Source: Panorpa germanica
Taxonomy: Eukaryota; Arthropoda; Insecta; Mecoptera; Panorpidae
Assembly (NCBI GenBank): GCA_963678705.1
Contig: OY783203.1
Span: 2,976,001 to 3,040,000, forward strand
DNA: 64,000 nucleotides
Reading direction: 5' to 3'
The notes under the pieces are model-generated. The model ran no database searches. It saw only the letters and a program-made list of their open reading frames with translations, and had not been told where the DNA came from. Every line of letters begins with the position of its first letter. Positions within the stretch are counted from its first letter, which is position 1. This document shows positions 36,590 through 48,689 of this stretch, in pieces. The position numbers and the translations under genes were made by a program.

Positions 36590-37927
36590 TTTCTATTAAG
36601 CTTTCTATTCAGTAAAGAGTTGAATACTACCTGAATCTGTTTTAATACACTCATGAAGTGTGTGTCTTTAAATCTGTTGTCTTCGGAATAAATATAATAT
36701 TTTTGAACTGATGTATATCCTTTCTTATTTCTTTTAAAAGCCTCTTTCTTTTCAGGCGTTTTGCCATATACTTATTTGAAATCAAATTTGAGATCAAATC
36801 TTTTAATCGCACTTTCCGTAGATCTTCAACAATGTTGGTATCACAATTTTCTTATCTGATTCACATATATTTCATCTCTGTAAATGCACTCATGTACAAA
36901 TTTCAGAGTATGTGATCTATTTAAGAGAGTTATCATTACAGGTATGCTTTAATCTGTTATCATTGATATATTCGACTAACGATTGCAATAATTATATCAA
37001 AATAATAAGAATAATTGCATGCTAGTTCAAAGAGATAAAATACGTTTTACATAACCTTAAAAAAATGAAAAGTATGTAACTGAAATTGTTTGAAATATTT
37101 TGTTGTTCAAAAAGTAAAAAGAATTTGTAATTAAAAAAGGCAAGATCGGTCAGCCTGTTTCTTTTAATGATTTTTGCTTTCTAGTTTTAATCGGGTCAAA
37201 ACGAAGCACACAAATACTATTACATTTGTTCATAGGAAAATATTTCATTTTTATATTTAAAGCGATTCCTAATGGAGATCATCGGTGACTCTCCCGGCAA
37301 ACGTGTTCCACGGAAGATATACTCGTATATACACGAGTATATAATATCTGTATATATATATAGTGGTTGGTATGTTGAATTTGTAGGACTACATAATACC
37401 CGTATTATTTATACAATTAAAATACTATAAAAATACAAGATATTTATTTCTAGAATACATTGGTAATAAACAAGCAATATATGTATGTACATAAAAGACA
37501 TATTGTGTTGACAAAAATATAATATGTTTTTGTTTTTATATATTAATTGTCATAATTATACATTATGCGCAAATACTTGTTATACTCATACAATATAATG
37601 TGGAAAACATAGCTTGTAAATACCAATCCAAATTATCGTAAAATGGTGTTTTAAAAAATTACAATTGTCTTTTGTAATCGTATTTAATATATTTAAATTT
37701 TGACTCATTTCAATGGTTGCTTATTGTTTCATTATTTTATGTTAAAACTAATGTGACGATGCATTTATTTTGTACTCATGAATAGGGACACGGCTTATAA
37801 ACAATTTTGTAATTAACTTTTATTTAAATAACACCCGTAACATTAAAAGTTGATTTGTTTTGCCACTATGAATCTTATTGTACTGGTTAATAAGAGTCAT
37901 AATTGTGAAATTGTCCATTTCATTATT
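36590..37927. other. Gene-free AT-rich stretch
   Basis: No coding or repeat assignment is possible, apart from a short inverted pair ATACTCGT/ACGAGTAT near 37319-37340 followed by a TATA-rich run. Confidence 0.4.
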
Positions 37928-38104
37928 GGGACAACTCCGAAATATTGAAATTTGAATTGAGTTTGCAGTTATATGTAAAATTGTATCCTCTATCTAATTC
38001 AATACTCAGATAACCCATAAATGTTGTGTCCAATATCGCTGGAATGCATACAACTTGAATATTTCCTTCGTTGTTATCTCAAAACTCAATATTTGGAGTT
38101 GTCT
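37928..38104 (+). mobile_element. GACAACTCC-type MITE
   Basis: The left end reads GGGACAACTCCGAAATATTG, and the reverse complement of the right end reads AGACAACTCCAAATATTGAG. The inverted repeats are about 25 bp with one gap. The interior matches 12507-12725. It has no coding frame, and the target duplication is unclear. Confidence 0.72.
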
Positions 38105-38394
38105 AATTAATCAACCGGACGGTAGATATGTAAATATATATAATATAATATATTTAAGTTATTATATCACATGTATATAATATTACAAGGCGCCAAACGA
38201 TGATGCCAGTGACTATTTGTCGTTTATATTAAAAGAAAAGGAAATGAATGAATAGCAGGTAAGCACTACTACGCAAAGTATCGCAGTTTCGTTCTTTTGT
38301 CCTCTACGTTTGAGCTTTTCAAACGAAATGATGTGCTTTGCCCGCTACGAAGACGCTTTAAAGTCTAATCTCACCACAACGAGGTCTGAACTCG

Positions 38395-38500
38395 ACAAGC
38401 GTATCGCTTGAGAACGGCTGAACCGATTTGGATAATTTTTAATAAAATGTTCCTAATAGTCTAAATACGGTTTTTCGGGAAAGAAAAAAATAACAAATTT
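38395..38500 (+). other. Transposon-end-like sequence
   Basis: GAGAACGGCTGAACCGATTT and the following TTGGATAATTTTTAATAAAA are of a type common near the ends of insect interspersed repeats. The boundaries and class cannot be set. Confidence 0.3.
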
Positions 38501-39948
38501 GGCAGGAAAATTGAAAAAAATGGAAATTGATTTTTGCTATTTATGCGTAAATGTAGTTTGACAACTGATTGTCAAATTATAAATCAAGCTACTTGTGACG
38601 AAAAATTGATTCAATTGAATATTTTTAGCCTCATTCCCACTCACTGTTTTGACATTTAATTTACAGTTTTTATTTAATATTGTAATCTAGATTTCAGGTT
38701 TTCGTTTAAGCATTCCTTTTCACATTTGTGTTTTAATTTTGAGTGTATGCATCGTTAGTAATATAAATTTTGACAGTTCGACAAAATTGTATGGGAAATA
38801 ATTAAAATTGCTATTTTTAATAACAATTGTTTACACTTCTATATTTTTCAAAAACTGACATTAAACTTCTTTTAAAAGTAAATTCTACTGCATTTTGACA
38901 GCTTGCCACATTTTGGAGGTTGTAATATAATATAGTTTTTCTTAATTTAATATTTTTCATTTAAAACATTGGACCTTGTAAGGTTCTAAAATAACTAAGA
39001 AAACTTAAAAAAATATTAAAATTAAAAATGGTACTGTGAATGACTACGCGTATTGCCATATGCTAAATAATTTAAATTAAATACAAAATTAGATTAAAGC
39101 AGTGAGTGGGAATGATACTTTAACCACAAAAAATTGTTGTTTCGGCGCGAAGAATGATGCATTGTGCGTGTGAAGAATTCTCAACAAGACTTTTAACTTT
39201 CTCGAGAATTTTTCCAACTTTAAAAGTCTTATACTAAGTTCAATAGAGTCTCACGGATGCTGAGTGCAGAACCGATCGTTTCAGATAGGGGCATCCGTGA
39301 ATTTAAAATAAGTTTTCCATGATTGATAATCTAACATTCAGTGCATACGTGGAGGTCATTCGATGAAGTAATTATAACAGTAGTATCAATATGCGATATT
39401 AGTTAAGCAAGTATCTCGCCTGCAAATAGAAGCATGTAAAGATGATGAATATGTCAATGTAGTTATGAGTATGCTGTATGTATGAACATGTCAACTGATA
39501 AGGAAATAATTTATGCAGCCTGACAAGCCTAGAGGTTTGTAAGAATGACTAATATGCACAATGTGATAAATAAAACATTTGAACACATTGCCGGTAGACT
39601 GTCTTCGAATATTTAATAATTTGGAATGTTGATTACTAAATAGCATATTCCTATGATTGAATTTTTGATTAGACAAAGGAGAAACATTTAAATAGGTATT
39701 GATAAAGAGAAGTTTGGAATTTTACATCTCGAATTTTATAAAACAATCTTGCTAAAATATAAAACTACGTAAAACAATATGCTTTTGTAAACTTGTAAGT
39801 AACATAACAGACTGACGCTTGTCAAAAAATGAGCGCGCTGTCATTAGCCGTTTGGTTGCCACAGCAGCGTGAAATTGGTAACACTTCGAGCGCCAACCCT
39901 TGTATATATTACTTTTTAACATTATTCTGTAAAACATTAAAAAAACCA
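38501..39948. other. Gene-free stretch
   Basis: AT-rich DNA with no recognisable frame, repeat or RNA gene. Confidence 0.4.
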
Positions 39949-40191
39949 CCCAGTAAACAATTTGGTGAAGTGCCCTATTTAGTGACGTTTCTATCACTAT
40001 TTCACTTCAATTATAGTTCGCATCAACTTTATCTTCATTTGTATTCCGACAGGTGGAGTAATTTCGCCATCTGTAGCCGATAAAGTAGACATTTTATATG
40101 AAAAAATGTGAGAAACTGAACTCTTTAATGACAAAAAAATCATGACGCATCTTCAATAGGATGTCAAAGTGACTCCAAAATGTTTACTGGG
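39949..40191 (-). mobile_element. CCCAGTAAAC MITE, copy 4 (complete, inverted)
   Basis: In the opposite orientation to the other complete copies, its termini read CCCAGTAAACAATTTGG and CCAAAATGTTTACTGGG. CA lies on both sides. Its length is 243 bp. A chance frame crosses it. Confidence 0.88.
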
Positions 40192-40864
40192 CAGGCATAA
40201 TACTTTCACGCAGGTGTATGCGGTTTTTACGTAGCTTTTGCACCTGCTACCTTATAAAAGAGCCCCACTTTTAAGCTTGCAAATACTCATACAGTCTTAA
40301 CTACATATTAAACTATTTATTCTCAATATTTAAGCTTTGCTAAGAAGAGCTAAGTCTGTGCGGTCTGTGATTTTAGACAATTAGAATAATATTGCATTTA
40401 CAGTTATTTTTTAACAGAATAATTTGAACGTAATATGCAAGTCTGCACTGACTGATAATTCCATATCTGCGTATTGTTGCTTAACAGCTCTATGAACTGA
40501 TTGTGCAATTTCTTAATAATTTTATATCTATGTTTATGCGAGTCTATAGTTTATCAGCTATTTTGACACTTGTTTTGTCCATTTAATTGCATCGCGCAAT
40601 CGAAGGCCAAAGACTGATGAACGATTAAACATATTACCCAGTTGAAGGTTAATTATTTATATAATTAGAGAATGTATTAGTATTAGTTATTAGTCAAATA
40701 AAGTAAACATGACTATTTGCTTTTCATTTATTATCTAATATGTTTTGCATTTATGCAGGTACTGGGTGTCTCAAAATGTATTAATCAGTATATACATCCA
40801 CGCAATATTTCACTTTGGGAAAACATAGTGATACGTAGTCTGTAGGGGTCTGATTTTATTTTTA

Positions 40865-41092
40865 ATAGCTTAAAAGCCTATATTCCTAGATATACGTATC
40901 GTACATATAACAAATAACTGACCCATCTCTTAATGCCACATGTTACGTCATAAATATGGCCGACATCTGTAGCGCTAAAACTGCTATTCAAAATTTCAAT
41001 TATTACATCTCCGTCAACAGTTAGATATTTAATAAAATATAAACGACAATATACATTTATTAACATCTATTTGAATCAACAATTAAAAACAT
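40865..41092 (-). mobile_element. CAATGGGC element (family G), internal fragment
   Basis: It is collinear with 61100-61285: CAAATAACTGAC, ATATGGCCGAC, AGCGCTAAAACT, TTAGATATTTAATAAAATA and AATATACATTTATTAACATC. Both termini are absent, and divergence is higher than between the other two large copies. Confidence 0.7.
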
Positions 41093-41739
41093 CCCAGATT
41101 GAGAAATTGTCTAAAATTATATGCAAAATATTTCTATACATAAAATGAAATTATGCTATTTAATTTCAGTTAAATTACTTTGTTCATTAATGTGTCATAA
41201 ATAAAAATTAAACATAACCTCAATGTCAGTATTTTATATTTTGGATCAAAAACAAATAACGTGTTGTACAAATGTGAAAATAATTATGTATTAACAAAGG
41301 AGAAACATATGTATTAAACATTATGCAATAAACAACGGCAATGTCGAAGTTGACTGCCGAAGATGGTAAACTAGTAACCTCAGCAAAGGTGTTTACCTTT
41401 GTTACCACTCTGTAAGTTGTCAAAACAATTGCCTCTGTCACAAGAATTGTCAGTGGTTTCTCTCAGTAACTCTGTTGTCCTACTTATTATCTTGTTGACA
41501 TAGGTCTCATCGCAGTGAGCTTTATTTTTTGTTTTAATATTTATTTCAGGTGCACCCCCTTTTAGATACAAGTACATTTAAAATAAGAAATATGTCAGGA
41601 AGAAAACATTTTAGTAGAGACGAAATTCTAGTACATTTCTCCAGAATATCACAGAAAAGGAAGCAAGATATATCTATCTCTCTTACACTTTAATCATTTA
41701 TTTGCAACTTCATTCAATACTGGTACGGTAGTGAGGTTA

Positions 41740-41801
41740 GGTGAAGTGATTTTGCCATGATTTTGTGATGAAATCAAAGTGACTTCAAAATGTGTATTGG
41801 G
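41740..41801 (-). mobile_element. CCCAGTAAAC MITE, end fragment
   Basis: It ends with AAAGTGACTTCAAAATGTGT followed by ATTGGG, a mutated form of the family terminus, preceded by a garbled interior that keeps GTGAAGTGA. Confidence 0.5.
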
Positions 41802-41959
41802 CTGCAATACACATTAATTACTTGTGATGAATTTCTATTAAATTCTAAAAAATTCTACGAATAATTAGATCAAAACCGATATGTAACGTATAGAGTGTTT
41901 CAATTTATAACAATATGAATTTTACTGGTATAATTATAACAAGCGAGCTGGAATTTGGC

Positions 41960-42070
41960 AGACATCCGTTTATTAGCTAGTGCGGGCCAACGGGCCAGCG
42001 GGACGCGGGACGTAGGACAGTGCCTGCTCGTAGGCCCACCAGTGCGGTTTCAGTTTAAACCTATGGCAAG
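41960..42070. other. GC-richer repeat-like patch
   Basis: Short direct repeats CGGGCCA and CGGGACG lie near 41986-42013. No gene or splice signal is supported. Confidence 0.3.
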
Positions 42071-42316
42071 TCCTTGCCTTCCCTAAGGTCCATAAAACAT
42101 TTGGAGGTCAATCAACCGAATTGAGTGATTTCCTACGGGAAACAAACGTATTTCTACGCTTTTCAAACGTTAGGCATATTTGTAGCTTCCCCTCTTTTTC
42201 TATTTTAAATGCTTCTTTATCACTCAATTCTTTACCACCTTTTTAACATTTCCTATTTTCATTTATTCATATTCTTTATATGGCTTTTCTCTTACTCATC
42301 CATAATCATTTGTTAT

Positions 42317-42417
42317 AGTCTATTTTATCGACTACAAATGGCGAAACCACTCCTCCTGATACGAACTATAATTGATAGGGATACAAACTGAACACTTCAC
42401 CAAAATTGTTTGCTGGG
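42317..42417 (+). mobile_element. CCCAGTAAAC MITE, 3' half
   Basis: It retains CTATTTTATCGACTACAAAT, GGCGAAACCACTCC, CGAACTATAATTGA and CACTTCACC with a TTGTTTGCTGGG terminus. The left half is missing. Confidence 0.65.
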
Positions 42418-42679
42418 TTTATTAGTTAACAGAATATTAATAATCATGAGTACGTATTTTCTATTTAATATCTATTTACTCACAACCCATCTTATACATA
42501 AGCATTACTTGTTCCTTCGCTTTTATTATATAGAACCTATAGAACGATCAATGAAAACTTAAATTTTAAATCGAAAAGTTTAAATTCAATTTTACTAAGA
42601 AATATGTTAAATTTTTAACTTCTAATTTATGACCTATTTTATGTTAATCAAATTTCTCAATTATTGAAACACGTTTTCA

Positions 42680-42890
42680 ACTGCAGCTTCCAAAGCGGTC
42701 CTGGTACTTCGTTAGCTGCAGCAGTGCATCAGTCGTCTTCATTTCTCCGTTCCCCTCACCGCCGCGCCGCCAACGCCATCAACAGTGCATGGTGCTCGGT
42801 GCTCGGTCCTCCGTCGTCCTTCATTCCGGACAGAGGCTTTCGGGCCGTTGTCGTTGCAACACTATTCACCAACACCAAGTGACCTTCTAA
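42680..42890. other. GC-richer patch with CpG
   Basis: A less AT-rich segment with CCGCCGCGCCGCC-like runs and a direct TGCTCGG repeat near 42791. A 72-codon frame crosses it but has no recognisable domain. It could be a promoter or 5' exon, but this is unsupported. Confidence 0.25.
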
Positions 42891-43089
42891 CAGTTTTTTG
42901 ACGTTATATTTTCGTCCTTTTGATTCTTTATACTTTTTTATAGTTAGTATGGTTTAAATTCTTTTGCTCATTCAATATGCAATATGTATGTGACTTGTTA
43001 TAAAAGTTATAAGGGGCAAAATGGGATGCGATCAAGTATTGGCTAAACTTTATTCTAATTATTTATTTAATATCGTCCCAATTCGATGC

Positions 43090-43330
43090 TCTTATCACCG
43101 CTGACCTACTAAGTTTATGCAACGAGGGTAAAAGGTGGGATACTACGAAGGAAGAGGAATGGCGATGTAAGAGACTGAAAGAATAAGGAGAAGGGGCGAG
43201 AGGAGTAGAGGATAATAAGAGGAAGGAATATAGAAGTACAGCAGCAGTAGAAGAACGTGGAATAATCGAGGTACAACGAAAGATGTATACATTTGTGAAG
43301 GAAAAGGACAGAGGCGGCCGTAGTGGGTGG
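43090..43330 (+). other. Purine-rich, possible LINE remnant
   Basis: The plus strand is rich in GAA/AGG triplets. Near 43266, SRYNER is encoded, resembling the segment upstream of the LINE L1 C-terminus. The long minus-strand frames over it are shadows of this composition. Confidence 0.3.
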
Positions 43331-43614
43331 CCTCGCATTCTCGCGCAACAACCCAAGCAGAAAAATTCATTACTATATATGTATACAAATCTGGCGCCTC
43401 GCTCTTTAGAAATCCCACTAGAATCACAGCGTATATCTTTTTAAGGCATTCATGTACCTTAGCTTATCATTATTAATATTTGTCGTCTTTGTGCTTTTTA
43501 ACTTTTATAAAACTTCCAATATATTTATATATAAATATATAAATTTTATTTCTCGTCAATTATCATCAAAAATACTTACTTACAATTTACATAAATTATA
43601 CAAGGAACAAGTAC

Positions 43615-43716
43615 CTCGCAAAGATCTGCCACCCCGGAGCCTCGCAAAGTTCTTCCGCCCGGGGCCTAGCAAATATCTGCTGCCCGGAGCATCACAATGG
43701 TTAAGGCCGCCCCTGG
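43615..43716 (+). repeat. GC-rich minisatellite, about 25-bp unit
   Basis: Four imperfect units start CCTCGCAAAGATCTGCC, CCTCGCAAAGTTCTTCC, CCTAGCAAATATCTGCTG and CATCACAATGG, each ending in a CCCGGAG-like block. It is far more GC-rich than the flanks. A frame through it reads a proline-rich repetitive peptide but has no other support. Confidence 0.8.
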
Positions 43717-43764
43717 AAAAGAATGCTGAAGTATATAGCTAAACAGCGAAGTAAAGAAATTTAA

Positions 43765-43908
43765 ATGATTGTAAGGTTTAAGCTATAAAGCGAAGAAAGC
43801 AAATATTGTAGAGGTGAGAAATAAAGAGCATGTAAGATATGTCAGGAAAAAGATGAAAAGCTGGAGTGCATGAGGAACTGGTGTAGAAAGAAGATTAGAA
43901 TGAGATAA
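43765..43908 (+). pseudogene. Decayed LINE L1 C-terminal fragment
   Basis: One frame reads MIVRFKL, a stop, SEESKYCRGEK, a stop, then RACKICQEKDEKLECMRNWC. This aligns without gaps to RFRLGNEEKGNRYW and the CX2CX8HX4C knuckle of the copy at 23.1 kb, with the histidine replaced by cysteine. Two in-frame stops and the lost histidine show that the copy is old. The purine-rich sequence after it to about 44040 is probably the old 3' UTR. Confidence 0.7.
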
Positions 43909-44127
43909 AGCAGAGTGTCTCTGAAGGAAGTGATGCTAAGAATTCGGATGGATTGCAAAGTTTATTTGATGATGTGAGAGCTCACAAATATCATAAACTT
44001 ATTAAGTAGTGTTGTAGCCCACAGATACAGATTCCATAAAAACTGTCAACAATAGGACTTTAAATAAAAAAAGAAATGTAGTAGGGAAGAAGGTTAGTAG
44101 TTAAATAAGTAGTTTCAGTAGTTAAAT

Positions 44128-44195
44128 AATTGGATATTTGAGGTTTTGATATCTAACTTTATCAATATACATTGCAGTTTTATATATACATTCTA
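44128..44195 (+). mobile_element. CAATGGGC element (family G), end fragment
   Basis: It has ATTGGATATTTGAGGTTTTG followed by 'aactttatcaatata' and 'gcagttttata', collinear with the subterminal part of copy B (60660-60735, complement). Confidence 0.6.
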
Positions 44196-44904
44196 TTCAC
44201 AACCAAATTGTGTTTGTCTTCGATCTGAGACATCGGATATTTCGGTTATTTTAGAAACTTATACCCGTACAATATTCAACGCAAACTGACTGTAGATGAT
44301 GGTAATACTTAGCGCATATTTAGCAGCACAGTGCGTAAAAAGGAAAATACTTTTAAGGTAAACCAATTATTCATAACAATAAACCTTGAGCCCGTAGTCC
44401 AGACGACTGTATTAATTATTCACAAAGGAAAACTTCAATTCAAGATGGTAGCGTCTGATCTCTTAAAGATGTGTGATTTAAAATTCAACATAAGACGTAT
44501 TATACGTAGGTGTGAGTCTCAGGGGGTTCAATGTTGAATATGTCACTTTCAAAGTGTCAACTACCGAAACACGATTGAAACAATCAATAGTTTATCAAAC
44601 TAGTAGTACAATTGGGTACTTTAAATAAAGCATAAAATAACTACCATGCCTTGGAGCGGACATAACTCAGAAAATATTTGGAATTCATACTATATTCAAG
44701 GTATATACATTCATGCATATTGCATATCGAATGTATATGCTGTTGTGATGTAATGTACCTAATGTATGTCATATGTATGTGCATATTCAATCATAAGGCT
44801 ATTACAGTACGAAGCTATGGACATTTTCCCATACTATTTTCGATGAAAAGTCGCGTGAAAAGTGTTTCTTTGCTAATATGAAATTGCTAATATTTGCTGT
44901 ATTT

Positions 44905-45012
44905 AATTTAATTTTGATAACAATCAAACACACAGAATAGATCAGAGGATCGAATCCAAAGATCAGCAGTTTAGTATCAAGCATAAATGCTCTAAACCAC
45001 TGTGCCGTCAAA
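44905..45012 (-). mobile_element. SINE family 1, head
   Basis: The plus strand shows TTGATAACAATCAAACACAC, GGATCGAATCCAAAGATC, and CATAAATGCTCTAAACCACT with GTGCCGTCA, the complement of a tRNA-like head. Confidence 0.7.
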
Positions 45013-46936
45013 AATAATATAAAAAACAGTGGTTCAGAAAAACAACGTTATAAAACAAAGGTTAGATATTATAACATTTTTATAAAAGATAAGATTTAAA
45101 ATTAATTACATTACACACTTGTCTAGACAAATGCACAAGGAAAGATTATCAGCGTGATCTGGAAATAACAATTTTTTTGTTGACTTATCCTTGTTTGTTT
45201 TTATAATCTCTGAGCTCATATTATGCAAAATCCTATTTTCTACGTATCTGAAGATAAAAAGTACAGGTAATTAATTGCATATTGCGTAGCGCTTGAGATT
45301 CTAATTTGATATTGTTGACTCTTATGCCTTGTACACATTGTGCGACTTAAACAATCGACATCCAACTGGTGTGACATGTAACTTATATATAACTAATAAG
45401 GTAATATCGGTATCTTTTATAGTTCGTACGAATTTTATTCAAGTAGTTTTGTATGTTTAGAAAAAAAAGTAATAACAGTCAGTTCTTTGATAGGGTCTGT
45501 TCAACAAGGGAATGCATTGCAAGCAGCATTATCTGTTTTCATTAAATTTGTGAACACTTACTACAAAACAGAGATAATATTTTATTTATTTTATTGTTTT
45601 TGATATTGGATTTGGAATCTTGTCATGTCGGAATGATCAGTTTCATACACCATGTGGGATAATGAATATGTTCTGTTGACAACGGCTATTTGTGTGAAAA
45701 TTGGCACAACTACTGAGATTGCACTAGAGATTGAGAACATTCTCGATGCATTTGTTCGAGATTACATTCAATCGTTTGGGGTTTACCGTCAAGCTTTGGA
45801 AACATTTCTGTATATTAAAAATATTCCGTTTAGCTTATTACCTTTCAGTCCGAGATTTACCCATTTTTTGCCTTAAATGATTGGGCTAATAGAGAAAGGT
45901 TCATTATTCTCTCCTTTATACAACTAACGCAAGTAAAGTAGCGTATCCTATCATATTCCTTTTGTGCACAAAGTGTCGAACACCCTGTGTATTGTATTAT
46001 GCATTAAGTTTATCGGAGACTTGACCCGGGGGGTCACAAACATCGACCTTAACTTGATGTAACCTGTGTCTATGAATACTTATTAGATTCATTGATGCTG
46101 TGTTATGACACGCACCACGATGACACGAGAGCAATGAAACTGAGATGCATTATGTAACAGCCGTAATCTCGTTAACTGCAGATTAAGCAACAATATTATA
46201 ATTTGATATTATGATATCGCACGTGAATTGAAAGCTGGGAAATCACATTGCGTTTTAGTTTCCGTTTCCCGGGAAATAGAGTTAACAGAAGATGCAAAAT
46301 TGATATATTAAATAACTAAATCTCCGTCCATAGAAACCGTAAAATATTATGTAGATATATTAACTTAATTTTTTGAACACACTGCCTTTGTCAGTATAGT
46401 ATACACTATAAATACACATAAACTCTAAGTTCAAAGTACCTTCTTGCCCTTCTAAAAGTTTTATAATAATTGTTGACCATTGACCTTTCCGTATTAAAAA
46501 TTCTAGAGATGATGCAAGTGGAATATGCAAATTTGTTTTGTTTACATGAATTTAAAAATTATATTTGCATAAAACATTTAATCTTATGCAGGTCAGTCAC
46601 TCAGTGCGCAGTAATTTTAGACATCTCCATTGTCGCCGTTAATTAACAACAGATATTTGATCATGTAGAGCGTTTGTATTCTTTGTCTTTAAGTGTGACC
46701 CTCTTAAATTTCTAAGAAATGTAGTACTGACCTGCAGTTACAAAAGTATCGAGTACTAAAACAGGAAAAAAGTAAATACTGCCCCGCTCCTAGAACAGAA
46801 AACGTTCAGCTTGTAAAACTTTGACTTAAATATTTTTCTTCAGATCTATCATTAGACCATCCTTTATCATTCCGAGTTTTACAATCACATCTTGTTTTGT
46901 ACATACTTTTAAGTCTTACAGCTACTGTCCACGACA
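45013..46936. other. Gene-free stretch
   Basis: No gene is supported. A 74-codon frame with ATG at 45652-45876 has an ordinary protein-like composition but no motif I recognise and no repeat or splice context, so it is left uncalled. Confidence 0.35.
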
Positions 46937-46974
46937 GCTTCATTTGTAAGTTGCATGCAAGCTGCAAATGAAGC
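46937..46974. repeat. 38-bp near-perfect palindrome
   Basis: GCTTCATTTG and CAAATGAAGC form the outer arms around a GCATGC centre, with only two mismatched pairs. It overlaps the start of the Harbinger-like frame. The motif CAAGCTGCAAAT recurs a few dozen bases later. Confidence 0.85.
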
Positions 46975-47252
46975 CAGACGTATTCTGCCTCTTAGTTCTG
47001 ATACAAGCTGCAAATAGGGTTATTTCTTTGAAGTGTAGCATTAAGAAAGCACGTTTTTCCATTAAGAAAATGTCAAGTGATGTGATTATAGCATACGCTT
47101 TTATTAGAAGACGACGAAACAGACGTAGAAAGTATTGGCTTCATCCATACATCGAAAAGAATATTAACCGCATATTGTTTGTTGCTGCAAGAGAGTTATC
47201 AGAGGATGATTCAGTATTTCCATCAGTATACCGAATGACTATTGTTCAATAA
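46968..47252 (+). pseudogene. PIF/Harbinger transposase N-terminal fragment
   Basis: The 94-codon ATG frame contains an arginine-rich block RRRRNRRRKYWLHPY at about residues 48-62, then an acidic segment ELSEDDSVFPSVYRMT. The order R-rich block, W-x-HP, acidic linker, F-x-x-(Y/F)-(F/Y)RM is typical of the N-terminus of PIF/Harbinger transposases and the related HARBI1 nucleases, upstream of the DDE catalytic domain. The catalytic domain is absent. A left CTGTCCACGACAGCT near 46926 and a right complement CTGTGTCCACGGAGCTG near 47390-47406 could be decayed terminal repeats. This is inferred to be a deleted element remnant, not a functional gene. Confidence 0.6.
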
Positions 47253-48430
47253 TATGAACAAAATTGAATGCCGAGCCCGTTATTTTTAAAATAAATTTAC
47301 ATCTATGCGTCCGCAGTACGCTAGAGCTATGACATGTTGCAGCCCAGGCTGCATGACGGTTGCTTGCCACTAAGTAAATGCGACGTTGCAGCTCCGTGGA
47401 CACAGCCTCCTTTGTTTAAATGCAAGCTACAAGAAAGGGGACAACAAGCGATAAATGACGAATAATCTTTATGAACTGTGTTTACTGAGTGGTTGACCGG
47501 GACCAGTATCATAAACCACACGTTGAATGAATGTTTTAACATAAAAATGTTATAAGCAACTATTTTACGCTTTGTCGGTTCATCGAAAACGTCGCTAAAT
47601 ATGTGTCATGTGATATCAATGTGGCATGTGCATAGGCTCACGTGTGCACTAAAATATCACACGTGATTAGATAAATATTGTTTACAAACTTATTGCACAT
47701 TTTAAATTTTGCAATGCTGTTCAGATTTGATCTTCAACAATGTTTATAAAATTTTATTTCAAGCGTGACAAATTTAAATTTTAAAATTAAATTGGAAATA
47801 ATTATATTGTAAAATGCAATGTGGAACATTTTGTATCTAGATACAAGTTGTAGTCGATCTACTGTGAGATCGTTCATACATGTGCCACTTTTCACAGATT
47901 CAACGTTCTGAAATCTGATCAGACTTAAGGAATAGATTAAAGTTGCATCTAATCTTTAATAGAGTATGTAGTAACTACTAACATCTCCACCACACAAAAA
48001 TTTCAGCCAGCGATACGCTAGCAAAACATACTGAAATTCTTGGCATACGTCTGGGTGAAGTGTTATCAAGTCCCCGACGTACAACACCTCCAAGTGTTAA
48101 AACTAATTATTAATTCATCCCCACTAATTAGTTTTAACTATTCAACAAATTCTTAAACGTTAATCTGTGATATTGTATGAGACCCCAAAGCAATGAACTG
48201 GTACTAACGTTGGTTTCCAACGAAGAAAATCATGAACACACTTCAAAGATTATATAATATCTGCAAAATTTGTTATATAAAAAAAGGGTGATAAGACTCC
48301 AATATATTTCTTCTGCGCCTAGCCTTAATCGTCTTAAATTCACCACTGAGTTTGATAGTAAGAATTTATACTTCATCGAAACGAAGTATTGGAAGAAATT
48401 GTTAAAAATCATTTAACCTCACATTTTTTT
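47253..48430. other. Gene-free stretch after the Harbinger remnant
   Basis: GTTGCAGC- and GCAAGCTAC-type words near 47337-47430 echo the sequence upstream of the remnant. CACGTG/CATGTG-rich palindromic words occur at 47605-47665. No gene is visible. Confidence 0.35.
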
Positions 48431-48689
48431 AAATTTGTTTTCATGATACAATGATAAATGATACGTTATTGTACACGAAAACACAAACATTTATTTTCAA
48501 TAAAGAATAAAAATAGAAATTTGAATTAACAATTTGTTTTTGATGTGAAGAACAACGAACATTGCACTTGCATTCTTTGACCTTGACCAAAGTAAAATAA
48601 TGAAGTTTTTGACTAATACCGCATTTATATTTCCAGTTTTGCACGATTGAAAACCGGCGCTGATCGTAAATCAAATTGGTACGCATTAA

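Noticed and set aside
43063..43427. Three overlapping minus-strand frames of 78-97 codons
   Set aside because: They are shadows of a purine-rich plus strand, serine/leucine/phenylalanine-rich by composition only.
45652..45876. 74-codon ATG frame
   Set aside because: No recognisable domain, repeats or splice sites.
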